From Roseicyclus salinarum (GTDB lineage Bacteria > Pseudomonadota > Alphaproteobacteria > Rhodobacterales > Rhodobacteraceae), in assembly GCF_029624655.1 (NCBI RefSeq), contig NZ_JARRSA010000029.1:1-46431 (forward strand): DNA of 46,431 nt. Reading direction: 5' to 3'. The notes under the pieces are model-generated. The model was not told the DNA's origin. It made no database searches and saw nothing but the letters and a program-made list of their open reading frames with translations. A program made the translations under genes and the position numbers. Within the stretch, counting starts at the first letter, position 1. Each line of letters begins with the position of its first letter. This document shows, piece by piece, positions 1-7,456 of the stretch.

Positions 1-204
1 CCGGCCCCTCCCCGGCGCGCGGATCGCCAGCGCGAGGCCCTGCCACGCCTTATTGATCCCTTTTCAATGGGTTGCGGGCTACGGGAGGAATTGCACAGGC
101 TGTGGACAAAAGGCGTTCCGCCGCGCTGCTTCAACCACACGTCCCGCCACTCGCGGATCCGGCCGCAACGATCGGACAGCAGCGGCGATGGGGCCGGGGC
201 CGGT
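1..204. other. Intergenic start of window, no gene recognised
   Basis: No reading frame here looks like a real protein. Around positions 99-113 the sequence contains TGTGGACAA, one mismatch from the DnaA-box consensus on the complementary strand, but it is single and there is no AT-rich region, so it does not make an origin. The stretch lies downstream of the DUF1178 gene. Confidence 0.4.
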
Positions 205-648
205 TCAGTTGGGCTTGCCGCGCGCCGGGAAGGGGATCGGCAGGACCGGAACGCCATCCTCGACGAGGGCTCGGGCTTCCTCCGGCGTCGTCTCTCCGTG
301 TATCGCGCCGGGATCGCGCTCGCCCAGGTGCATTTCGCGAGCCTGCGCGGCGAAGCGCCGTCCGACATAGGTCGAATTCTTGTCGACATGTTCGCGCAGC
401 GCCCTGAGCATCTGCTCGGCCGGGTGCTCGGTCCTGCCGAGTGGCCGCGCGGGTTCTGACGGTTCGGGCGAGGACGAGGGCGCGGCACTCGACACGCGCG
501 GCGCCATCACGGCCTTCGTCACGTCGCTTCCGCCGCACACCGGACAGGACACGAGGCCCTTCTCGGCAAGGCCGTCATAGGCCGACGCCGACTGGAACCA
601 GCTTTCGAAGCGGTGATCGTCTGCGCATCTCAGGGTGTAGCGGATCAT
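205..648 (-). CDS. DUF1178 family protein
   Basis: A 147-residue cytoplasmic protein of the alphaproteobacterial and betaproteobacterial DUF1178 family, whose function is unknown. The N-terminus MIRYTLRCADDHRFESWF is typical, with Cys8 and His12 followed by a CPVC pair at residues 35-38, which could form a small zinc-ribbon-like fold. The middle, about residues 52-75, is Ala/Ser/Pro-rich and probably disordered, and the C-terminal part carries the family motif region ending PFPARGKPN. It lies downstream of the Nudix gene on the same strand with a 59-bp gap, so the two may be co-transcribed. Family assignment is from remembered family pattern; function is not inferred. Confidence 0.85.
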   Translation of the reverse strand: MIRYTLRCADDHRFESWFQSASAYDGLAEKGLVSCPVCGGSDVTKAVMAPRVSSAAPSSSPEPSEPARPLGRTEHPAEQMLRALREHVDKNSTYVGRRFAAQAREMHLGERDPGAIHGETTPEEARALVEDGVPVLPIPFPARGKPN

Positions 649-707
649 TGCCTCAAACCTCCGCGAGAGAAGATATGCGCAAGCGGCATGGCTTCAAGCG
701 ACGGCCG

Positions 708-1190
708 CTAGTCGAGCTTCGCGGGATCGAAGCTTTGGACGATGTCTCGCAGCTCGGGTTCCTCCAGCCGCTGGGCCGCCTTCTTGGGGGTCAGCCATTT
801 GCGCTTGCGCTCCTTGGCCTCGGGATAGTCGTCGTCGAGCCGCAGCACCTCGATGGGGAACACGGCCACGATGCAGGGAAGCGACATCTCCTCGTCGATC
901 CACTTGTGGTAGGAATAATGGCCGAGGCAGGTCTCGTGGACGCGCCCGCGCACGCCCGCCTCTTCCCAGGCCTCCATCGCGGCACCCGCGGCGGGCGTCT
1001 CGCCGTCCACGGGCCAGCCCTTGGGGATGATCCACCGCCCGGTGTCGCGCGACGACACCAGCAGCACCTCGATCCCGGATTTCCTGTTCTTCGCCTTGCG
1101 ATAGCACAACGCCCCGAACTGCGTCCGGGTCTCGCGCTTGGCGGCGGCGCCGATCCGAAGGGGCGCCTGGATTGCGGGTCTCTTGGCCAT
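708..1190 (-). CDS. Nudix hydrolase, DIPP-like
   Basis: A 160-residue Nudix hydrolase that would cleave a nucleoside-diphosphate-linked or diphosphoinositol-type substrate in the cytoplasm. The Nudix box lies at about residues 78-100: G-x5-E, seven residues, then ME-A-W-EEAGV. The metal-binding glutamates are kept, but the conserved Arg of the REUxEE core is Met here. The preceding GRWIIPKGWP is characteristic of the diadenosine/diphosphoinositol polyphosphate hydrolase-like (DIPP) subfamily. The start ATG at 1190 fits the usual family length. It is divergent from the histone-deacetylase-like gene and upstream of the DUF1178 gene. The actual substrate cannot be read from the sequence. Confidence 0.88.
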   Translation of the reverse strand: MAKRPAIQAPLRIGAAAKRETRTQFGALCYRKAKNRKSGIEVLLVSSRDTGRWIIPKGWPVDGETPAAGAAMEAWEEAGVRGRVHETCLGHYSYHKWIDEEMSLPCIVAVFPIEVLRLDDDYPEAKERKRKWLTPKKAAQRLEEPELRDIVQSFDPAKLD

Positions 1191-1257
1191 GGCCGCCTTC
1201 TATCGCACGGCCCCGCCCGCCGATCAATCGCCGAGGCGAGGGATCGGAGCGCGCCGC

Positions 1258-1285
1258 TTGACCGGGCGCGCCGCCGGCATAGCTG
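1258..1285 (+). promoter_or_regulatory. Candidate sigma-70 promoter for the deacetylase gene
   Basis: TTGACC at 1258-1263 and TAGCTG at 1280-1285 are separated by 16 bp. The start codon follows about 50 bp downstream at 1338. This is a pattern match only; the -10 element is weak. Confidence 0.35.
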
Positions 1286-1337
1286 CCCGATTGCGTCACT
1301 TACCGCGCGCCCGCGCCCTATTTCCCGGCACAAGAGC

Positions 1338-2489
1338 ATGCTTCGCCCGCTTTTCCTCGGCTCCGAGATCTACCGCGGATCGTCCTACGGACCGCGCCAC
1401 CCGCTGCGCGTGCCGCGCGTCTCCACGGTCATGGACCTTGGCCGGGCGATGGGATGGCTCACGCCCGAGCAGTATCGCCCGAGCCCGCGCGCGAAGCCCG
1501 CGGCGCTGACGATCTGGCACACGGCCGACTACGTCGAGGCGCTTCAGACAGCCGAACGCCGGCAGGACGTGACCGAGGCGGTCCGCACGCGCCACGCGCT
1601 CGGCACCGTGTCGAACCCGGTCTACCCCGAGATGTTCCGCCGCCCCGCCACGGCCGCAGGCGCCTCGCTTCTGGCCGGGGAGCTTCTGGCCGGTGGCGGC
1701 GCGATCCACCATCCGGGCGGGGGCACGCATCACGGCTTTCCCGACCGCGCGGGCGGGTTCTGCTATCTCAACGACGCGGTCCTCGCGATCCTGTCGCTGC
1801 GCCGCGCAGGGGCGCGCAAGGTCGCCTATGTAGACATCGACGCGCATCACGCCGACGGCGTGGAACACGCCTTCGCGGGCGACCCCGAGACGTTGCTGAT
1901 CTCGGTTCACGAGGAACGGCGCTGGCCCTTTACCGGCGCCCTCGAGGACGATGGGGGCGGAAACGTCCTCAACCTGCCGGTTCCGCGCGGCTTCAACGAC
2001 ACCGAGATGGCCGAGATCCGCGAGGCGCTGATCCTGCCTGCCGTCGCCGGTTTCGCGCCGGACGCAGTCGTCCTGCAATGCGGCGCCGACGCGGTCGAGG
2101 AGGATCCCCTGTCGCGGCTGTCGCTGTCGAACAACGCGCATTGGGCGGTGCTGGCATCGCTGATGTCGCTGGGACCGCCGCGCCTTCTGGTGATGGGCGG
2201 GGGCGGCTACAACCCATGGTCCGTAGGACGGCTCTGGACCGGCAACTGGGCCGTGCTCAACGGTCTGGAGATCCCCGACCGGCTGCCGCCCGAAGCCGAG
2301 GAGGTGCTGCGCGGCCTGCAATGGACGAACGCGCGCGCCGGGCGCAATCCGCCCGGCCACTGGTTCACGACGCTGCGCGACGCCCCGCGCCCCGGACCGC
2401 TGCGCGCCGAGGTCGCCGAGCGCATCGGCGTCCTGGCCGGTCGTCCGGCCGCGCGCGGCACGATCCCCGGTCATTCGACGCGGAATTGA
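1338..2489 (+). CDS. Histone deacetylase family (AcuC/HDAC-like) amidohydrolase
   Basis: A 383-residue zinc amidohydrolase of the arginase/deacetylase fold. In bacteria these remove acetyl groups from lysines, polyamines or small amides. Visible active-site parts are the two His of THHG (131-132), followed by GGFCYLND; the zinc ligands Asp168 and His170 in YVDIDAHHADGV and Asp251 in QCGADAVEEDPL; and the catalytic Tyr291 in GGGGYNPW. I chose the ATG at 1338 because the sequence upstream in this frame is antisense to the Nudix gene and has no family similarity. It stands alone on the plus strand just before hemP. The physiological substrate is unknown; AcuC-like protein deacetylation and acetylpolyamine hydrolysis are both possible. 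Confidence 0.92.
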   Translation: MLRPLFLGSEIYRGSSYGPRHPLRVPRVSTVMDLGRAMGWLTPEQYRPSPRAKPAALTIWHTADYVEALQTAERRQDVTEAVRTRHALGTVSNPVYPEMFRRPATAAGASLLAGELLAGGGAIHHPGGGTHHGFPDRAGGFCYLNDAVLAILSLRRAGARKVAYVDIDAHHADGVEHAFAGDPETLLISVHEERRWPFTGALEDDGGGNVLNLPVPRGFNDTEMAEIREALILPAVAGFAPDAVVLQCGADAVEEDPLSRLSLSNNAHWAVLASLMSLGPPRLLVMGGGGYNPWSVGRLWTGNWAVLNGLEIPDRLPPEAEEVLRGLQWTNARAGRNPPGHWFTTLRDAPRPGPLRAEVAERIGVLAGRPAARGTIPGHSTRN

Positions 2490-2498
2490 CAAACCCGA

Positions 2499-2511
2499 CT
2501 GAATCACTCAG
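2499..2511. promoter_or_regulatory. Inverted repeat upstream of hemP, possible iron box
   Basis: CTGA at 2499-2502 and TCAG at 2508-2511 form a 4-bp inverted repeat with a 5-bp spacer, 35 bp before hemP, next to TTGACA at 2486-2491. HemP genes are commonly iron regulated, so this is a candidate Fur/Irr/IscR-type operator. The arms are short and the assignment is an inference. Confidence 0.3.
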
Positions 2512-2545
2512 GAATTGATGGCGACACATCAGCCGGGAGATCCTC

Positions 2546-2722
2546 ATGTCCTACCAGTCCGCCCCCTCGCCCTCCGACGCTCGGCCCGTCCCGCATCAGG
2601 CCCTGCCCGTGCATGACGCGCGCGGCCTGACGGGCGGCGAAGGAACAGCCTTCATCGTGCTCGACGACAAGACGTACACGCTGCGCATCACGCGCGCCGG
2701 AAAGCTTATCCTCACGAAGTGA
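2546..2722 (+). CDS. hemP: Hemin uptake protein HemP
   Basis: A 58-residue protein matching the small HemP family in full: the segment DARGLTGG at about residues 24-31, then YTLRITRAGKLILTK at the C-terminus, which is the family hallmark. HemP proteins accompany haem and iron uptake systems and are expressed under iron limitation; in some bacteria HemP activates the haem receptor gene. No haem receptor or transporter gene is in this window, so here it is an orphan. The preceding deacetylase gene ends 56 bp upstream. The start ATG at 2546 gives the standard family length. Confidence 0.9.
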   Translation: MSYQSAPSPSDARPVPHQALPVHDARGLTGGEGTAFIVLDDKTYTLRITRAGKLILTK

Positions 2723-2766
2723 ACGCGGGCTTGACGGCTCCGGGCCCGCTCGGCGACGCTGCCGCC

Positions 2767-3225
2767 ATGCCGATGCCATGGACATACCGCCACGCCAGCC
2801 GGGAATGGCGCGCTTTCCTCGACGACGTGAAGGAGGCCGCGAACCTGACCTCCGACAACATGGCCTACACGGCCGTGGACGGCGTGTTCCATGTCTTCCG
2901 GGCCCGCCTGACGGCGCGCGAGGGGCTGCGCTTCGCCTCCGTGCTGCCGTCCGTGCCGCGCGCGATCTTCGTGGCGGGTTGGGTGCCCGAGGACGCGCCG
3001 CGGACCTTCGGGGAGCGCGCAGACATGGCGCGAGAGGCGCAAGGCCTGCGCCCGCACCACAACCTCACGCCCGACAACGCCATCGACGCGGTTGCCCGCG
3101 CGCTCTGGCGGTCCGTCCGCCATGCCGATCTGGACCGCGTCCTCGCGACGCTTCCGACAGGTGCCGCGGCGTTCTGGACCGTCGAAGGCGCCGATCCGGA
3201 CGACCTCGCCCCGCGCATGGCCTGA
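2767..3225 (+). CDS. DUF2267 domain protein
   Basis: A protein of 152 residues from the chosen ATG at 2767. The frame is open to a GTG at 2719 overlapping the hemP stop, but those extra 16 residues look non-conserved. It matches the DUF2267 pattern: an all-helical domain with FLDDVKEAANL, the segment AYTAVDGVFHVFRARL, then a loop with LPSVPRAIFVAGW. The function of the family is unknown. It follows hemP in the same direction with about 45 bp between them and is the last gene before a strong terminator, so the two could share a transcript. A start at 2773 is equally possible. Confidence 0.8.
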   Translation: MPMPWTYRHASREWRAFLDDVKEAANLTSDNMAYTAVDGVFHVFRARLTAREGLRFASVLPSVPRAIFVAGWVPEDAPRTFGERADMAREAQGLRPHHNLTPDNAIDAVARALWRSVRHADLDRVLATLPTGAAAFWTVEGADPDDLAPRMA

Positions 3226-3229
3226 ACGC

Positions 3230-3258
3230 AAAGGCCCCGGCGTTTCGCCGGGGCCTTT
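3230..3258. terminator. Bidirectional Rho-independent terminator
   Basis: A perfect 13-bp stem (AAAGGCCCCGGCG and its complement) closed by a TTT loop sits between two convergent genes. The A and T tracts at the stem base serve both directions: the DUF2267 gene from the left and pntB from the right. Confidence 0.88.
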
Positions 3259-3281
3259 GACTTCCTCAGGTCCTGTCGCGA

Positions 3282-4802
3282 TCAGCCGATCTTGGGCAGG
3301 AGACCGTCCATCGAGGCCTTCGCGTCGCCGTAGAACATGCGCGTGTTCTCCTTGAAGAACAGCGGGTTCTCGATGCCGGAATAGCCCGTACCCTGGCCGC
3401 GCTTGGAGACGAACACCTGCTTGGCCTTCCAGACTTCGAGGACCGGCATCCCCGCGATGGGAGAGTTCGGATCGTCCTGCGCCGCGGGGTTCACGATGTC
3501 GTTCGAGCCGATGACGATCACCACGTCGGTGTCGGGGAAATCCTCGTTGATCTCCTCCATCTCCAGCACGATGTCGTAGGGCACCTTCGCCTCGGCCAGA
3601 AGCACGTTCATGTGGCCCGGCAGGCGCCCGGCGACCGGGTGGATGGCGAAGCGGACGGTCTTGCCCGCCGCGCGCAGCTTGCGCGTCAGCTCGCTGACCG
3701 ATTGCTGCGCCTGCGCGACCGCCATGCCGTAGCCCGGCACGATGATCACGCTGTCCGCCTCGTTCAGCGCGTTGGCCACGCCGTCGGCGTCGATGGCCAC
3801 CTGTTCACCCTCGATCGCCGCCGCCGGCCCGCTCGAACCGCCGAAGCCTCCGAGGATCACGCTGACGAAGGACCGGTTCATGGCCTTGCACATGATGTAG
3901 CTGAGGATCGCACCCGACGAGCCGACGAGCGCGCCGACCACGATCAGGAGGTCGTTGGACAGCGAGAAGCCGATCGCCGCCGCGGCCCAGCCCGAGTAGC
4001 TGTTCAGCATCGAGACGACCACGGGCATGTCCGCGCCGCCGATCCCCATGATGAGGTGATAGCCGATGAACAGCGCGAGCGCCGCCAACAGGACCAGCGT
4101 CCAAGATCCGGCCCCGCCAAGATACATCACGAGCAGGACAAGCGACAGCCCGGCCGCCGCCGCGTTCAGGAGGTGGCCGCCGGGAAGCTGCTTTGCCGAG
4201 GTATCGATCTTGAACGGCAGCAGGCTCGAGTTGCCGGAGAGCTTGCCGTAGGCAACGACCGACCCGGTGAAGGTCACGGCGCCGATCCAGATGCCGAGCG
4301 ACAGCTCGACCATGAGGATCGTGATCTCGACGCCGGTCTTCTTCGCCACGAGCTGCCCGAAGGAGGACAGGTCCGCAAGCGCCGTGCTGCCGGCGGCCTG
4401 CGCGCAGTCGTAGAAGCTGATGCCCTCGGCGCAGCGTTCGACGCCGTCCGCGATCAGCAGGTTCTGCACGGTGTTGATCATGATGTCGGCGTTGAAGCCG
4501 ACGAAGACCGCGGCAAGGCCGACGAGGCTGTGCATGATCGCCACAAGCTCGGGCATCTGCGTCATCTGCACCCGAGTGGCGAGCTGGTAGCCCACTGCCG
4601 CGCCGATGACGATCAGGATGATCGAGGCAGGCCAGAGACCCTGCCCGGGTCCGATCATTGTGGCGACGACCGCGATTGCCATGCCCGCGATGCCGTACCA
4701 GACCGCGCGTTTCGCGCTTTCCTGTCCCGACAGCCCGCCGAGCGACAGGATGAAGAGGACCGCGGCCACGGCATAGGCCGCAATGGTGAATCCGAATTCC
4801 AT
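3282..4802 (-). CDS. pntB: NAD(P)+ transhydrogenase, beta subunit PntB
   Basis: A 506-residue integral membrane subunit of the proton-translocating transhydrogenase, which uses the proton gradient to reduce NADP+ with NADH. The N-terminal half holds a series of transmembrane helices, and the C-terminal third is the NADP(H)-binding domain III, seen in [15 protein letters not shown], the motif [21 protein letters not shown], and [13 protein letters not shown]. It is longer than the E. coli protein (462 residues). The extra ~40 residues lie at about 110-157, between two helices, and carry two cysteines ([11 protein letters not shown]). It is translated just after pntA with a 20-bp gap. The identification is secure. 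Confidence 0.97.
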   Translation of the reverse strand: MEFGFTIAAYAVAAVLFILSLGGLSGQESAKRAVWYGIAGMAIAVVATMIGPGQGLWPASIILIVIGAAVGYQLATRVQMTQMPELVAIMHSLVGLAAVFVGFNADIMINTVQNLLIADGVERCAEGISFYDCAQAAGSTALADLSSFGQLVAKKTGVEITILMVELSLGIWIGAVTFTGSVVAYGKLSGNSSLLPFKIDTSAKQLPGGHLLNAAAAGLSLVLLVMYLGGAGSWTLVLLAALALFIGYHLIMGIGGADMPVVVSMLNSYSGWAAAAIGFSLSNDLLIVVGALVGSSGAILSYIMCKAMNRSFVSVILGGFGGSSGPAAAIEGEQVAIDADGVANALNEADSVIIVPGYGMAVAQAQQSVSELTRKLRAAGKTVRFAIHPVAGRLPGHMNVLLAEAKVPYDIVLEMEEINEDFPDTDVVIVIGSNDIVNPAAQDDPNSPIAGMPVLEVWKAKQVFVSKRGQGTGYSGIENPLFFKENTRMFYGDAKASMDGLLPKIG

Positions 4803-4822
4803 TGTCTGTTACCCCTGCCCGC

Positions 4823-6397
4823 TCAGGATTTCTGGAACATGGCGAGCATCCGCCGTGTCACGAGGAAGCCGCCGAAGATGTTCACCGACGCCATAAGGAT
4901 GCCAAGCGCCGCGAGGATCGTGATCAGCACCGAGGACGATCCGATCTGGATCAGGGCGCCAAGGATGATGATCGACGAGATCGCGTTGGTCACGGCCATC
5001 AGCGGCGTGTGCAGCGAATGGGCGACGTTCCAGATCACCTGGAAGCCGATGAAGACCGACAGGATGAAGACGATGAAGTGCTGCATGAAGCTTGCCGGGG
5101 CCACGAGGCCCACGAGCAGCAGAAGCACCGCGCCGACGCCGATCAGCGTGATCTGGTTCTTCGTCTGCGCCTTGAAGGCCGCGATCTCCTGCGCCCGTTT
5201 TTCCTCGGGGGTCAGTTCCTTCGGCTTTTCCTTCTTCGGCGCCGCGGCGATGGCGGCGACCTTGGGCGGCGGGGGCGGATAGGTGATCTCGCCCTCGTGC
5301 GTCACGGTCGCGCCGCGGATCACGTCGTCCTCCATGTTGTGGACCACCTGCCCGTCCTTCTCGGGCGTAAGGTCCGTCATCATGTGGCGGATGTTCGTGG
5401 AATAGAGCGTCGAGGCCTGCGTCGCCATGCGGCTGGGGAAGTCGGTGTAGCCGATGACGGTCACGCCGTTGTCGGACACGACCTTCTCGTCGGGCACGGT
5501 GAGATCGCAGTTGCCACCGCGCTCTGCGGCAAGGTCGACCACGACCGAACCCGGCTTCATCGCCTCGACCATGTCCTTCGTCCAGAGCTTCGGCGCCGGA
5601 CGGCCGGGGATGAGCGCCGTGGTGATCACGATGTCCATCTCGGGGGCGAGCTCGCGGAACTTCTCGAGCTGCTTTTCGCGGAACTCGGGGCTGGAGGGCG
5701 CGGCGTAGCCGCCGGTGGCCGAGCTGTCCTGAGAGGATTCCTCGAAGTCGAGGAAGACGAACTCGGCGCCCATCGACTCGATCTGTTCGGAGACCTCGGG
5801 GCGCACGTCGAAGGCATAGACCATGGCGCCGAGCGAGGTCGCCGTGCCGATGGCCGCAAGGCCCGCGACGCCCGCGCCCACGACGAGCACCTTCGCCGGG
5901 GGCACCTTGCCCGCCGCGGTCACCTGCCCGGTGAAGAAGCGGCCGAAGTTGTTGCCCGCCTCGATCACCGCGCGGTAGCCCGCGATATTGGCCATCGAGG
6001 ACAGCGCGTCCATCTTCTGCGCGCGCGAGATGCGCGGCACCATGTCCATCGCGATCACGCTGGCCTTCTTCGAGCGCGCGAGCTCGAGCAGCGCCTCGTT
6101 CTGGCCGGGCCAGAAGAACGAGATCAGAAGCTGCCCCTCGCGCAGGCGCTTGGCCTCCGTCTCGGTGGGCGGACGCACCTTGGCGACGATGTCCACTGCC
6201 TTCCACAGCGCCGCCGGCGTCTTGACGATCTCGACGCCCGCGGCCTCGTAGGCGGCGTCGGTGAAGCCCGCGGCCTCGCCCGCGCCGGTCTCGATCGCGC
6301 AGTCATAGCCGAGCTTCTGCAGCGCCTGCGCGCTGTCGGGCGTCATCGCGACCCGCGATTCGCCCGCTTCGATCTCCTTCGGAGCCCCAATCTTCAA
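4823..6397 (-). CDS. pntA: NAD(P)+ transhydrogenase, alpha subunit PntA
   Basis: A 524-residue alpha subunit in its fused form, where some alphaproteobacteria split it in two. The NAD(H)-binding domain I contains the Rossmann motif VLVVGAGVAGLAAIG followed by the acidic end of strand 2 in AFDVRP. A Pro/Ala/Lys-rich linker around residues 415-450 precedes the C-terminal membrane helices. The start is best placed at the TTG at 6397: the family begins MKIGAPKEIE, and a Shine-Dalgarno-like AGGGGAA sits 7-8 bp before it. An ATG at 6412 would add five residues but would lie on that ribosome site. It is first of the pntA-pntB pair and divergent from the SDR gene. Confidence 0.95.
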   Translation of the reverse strand: MKIGAPKEIEAGESRVAMTPDSAQALQKLGYDCAIETGAGEAAGFTDAAYEAAGVEIVKTPAALWKAVDIVAKVRPPTETEAKRLREGQLLISFFWPGQNEALLELARSKKASVIAMDMVPRISRAQKMDALSSMANIAGYRAVIEAGNNFGRFFTGQVTAAGKVPPAKVLVVGAGVAGLAAIGTATSLGAMVYAFDVRPEVSEQIESMGAEFVFLDFEESSQDSSATGGYAAPSSPEFREKQLEKFRELAPEMDIVITTALIPGRPAPKLWTKDMVEAMKPGSVVVDLAAERGGNCDLTVPDEKVVSDNGVTVIGYTDFPSRMATQASTLYSTNIRHMMTDLTPEKDGQVVHNMEDDVIRGATVTHEGEITYPPPPPKVAAIAAAPKKEKPKELTPEEKRAQEIAAFKAQTKNQITLIGVGAVLLLLVGLVAPASFMQHFIVFILSVFIGFQVIWNVAHSLHTPLMAVTNAISSIIILGALIQIGSSSVLITILAALGILMASVNIFGGFLVTRRMLAMFQKS

Positions 6398-6612
6398 AGC
6401 ACTTCCCCTCATGTCCGAGCAGGTCCGAAAGCCCCAATAGCAAGAGGGTTGCCGCACCACAACGCCAACGGGGCCGCCGGGCGACAGATTATTTCGCATA
6501 CCGTGGCATGCAGCGCAATTTTCCGCGGCCCGGGCGCGAGGCATCCGGGAATGCGCGGATTGCACGCGGCGCGTGGCGCGCTAGGCTGCGCGAAGGCAGC
6601 GGAGGACGCCGG

Positions 6613-7374
6613 ATGGAGCACGAAGGCAGACATGCGCTTGTGACGGGCGGGGGCACGGGCATCGGGCTGTCGATCGCCCTCGCACTGGCGGAGGCCGGGG
6701 CCGAGGTGACGATCACTGGGCGCGATCTCGCCCGGCTCGACGGCGTGGCGCGGGAGCATCCGCGCCTTCACGCGCTGCGGATGGACGTGGCCGAAGAGGC
6801 CTCGGTGCGCGACGGCATCGCGGCGGCAGCGAAGGCGCGCGGGCCGATAGAGATCTGCGTGGCCAATGCCGGGATCGCGGAAGGCGCGCCGTTCCGCCGC
6901 GAGACACTGGAGCACTGGCGCAGGATCATGGCGGTGAACCTCGACGGCGCCTTCGTCACGATGCAGGCAGCCCTCGCCACGCTTCCGCCCGACAGGCCCG
7001 CGCGGATGATCGCGATCTCCTCGATCGCGGGGCTGCGCGGCCTGAAGAACGCGATCGCCTATACCGCCTCGAAGCACGGCGTGATCGGCATGGTCCGGGG
7101 GTTGAGCGAGGAATACATGGGCGGGCCCGTCACGTTCAACGCGATCTGTCCGGGCTATGTCGACACGCCCATCGTGGAGCGCAACGCCGCCGAGATCGCG
7201 GTCCTGAAGGGCGTGCCGAACGAGGAGGCGCGGGGCTATCTCGCGAAGGGGAACAGGCACAAGCGGCTTCTGGAGACCGACGAGGTGACAGGCGTGGCGA
7301 TGTGGCTGTGCTCGGACGCCGCGCGGAGCGTGAACGGCCAGGCGATCCAGGTGGCCGGGGGACAGGTGGCATGA
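6613..7374 (+). CDS. SDR-family NAD(P)-dependent oxidoreductase
   Basis: A 253-residue classical short-chain dehydrogenase. The cofactor motif TGGGTGIG is at residues 11-18, NAG follows at about 85-87, and the catalytic residues are Ser136/137, Tyr150 and Lys154 (AYTASK). The C-terminus GQAIQVAGGQVA is typical of the 3-hydroxyacyl and FabG-like branch. The start at 6613 is supported by GGAGG seven bases upstream. The kynureninase gene starts 82 bp downstream on the same strand, which suggests a catabolic role alongside tryptophan or kynurenine breakdown, perhaps on a hydroxyacyl-type intermediate. That link is inference from position; the substrate is not known. Confidence 0.9.
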   Translation: MEHEGRHALVTGGGTGIGLSIALALAEAGAEVTITGRDLARLDGVAREHPRLHALRMDVAEEASVRDGIAAAAKARGPIEICVANAGIAEGAPFRRETLEHWRRIMAVNLDGAFVTMQAALATLPPDRPARMIAISSIAGLRGLKNAIAYTASKHGVIGMVRGLSEEYMGGPVTFNAICPGYVDTPIVERNAAEIAVLKGVPNEEARGYLAKGNRHKRLLETDEVTGVAMWLCSDAARSVNGQAIQVAGGQVA

Positions 7375-7416
7375 CGACGGCGGGCGGGCGCGCCCCGGCG
7401 CCACGGTCGCCCCGAA

Positions 7417-7440
7417 GGGCGTATTTGGGGAAAGATGAAG
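7417..7440 (+). repeat. Dispersed intergenic motif, copy A
   Basis: Reads GTATTTNGGGAAAGATGAAG at its core and lies 16 bp before the kynU start codon, overlapping its ribosome-binding region. A near-identical sequence occurs at 33282-33303 on the minus strand, and a degenerate one at 46366-46388. Confidence 0.6.
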
Positions 7441-7456
7441 GAAAGGGCCGCCGGTC

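Noticed and set aside
95-115. Possible replication origin from a DnaA-box-like sequence
   Set aside because: A single near-match with no further boxes or AT-rich unwinding region.
441-1337. Long N-terminal extension of the deacetylase frame
   Set aside because: It is antisense to the DUF1178 and Nudix genes and has no family similarity; the protein starts at 1338.
3612-6643. Long plus-strand open frames over pntA and pntB
   Set aside because: They are antisense shadows rich in Arg/His/Asp, typical of GC-rich DNA, with no recognisable motif.
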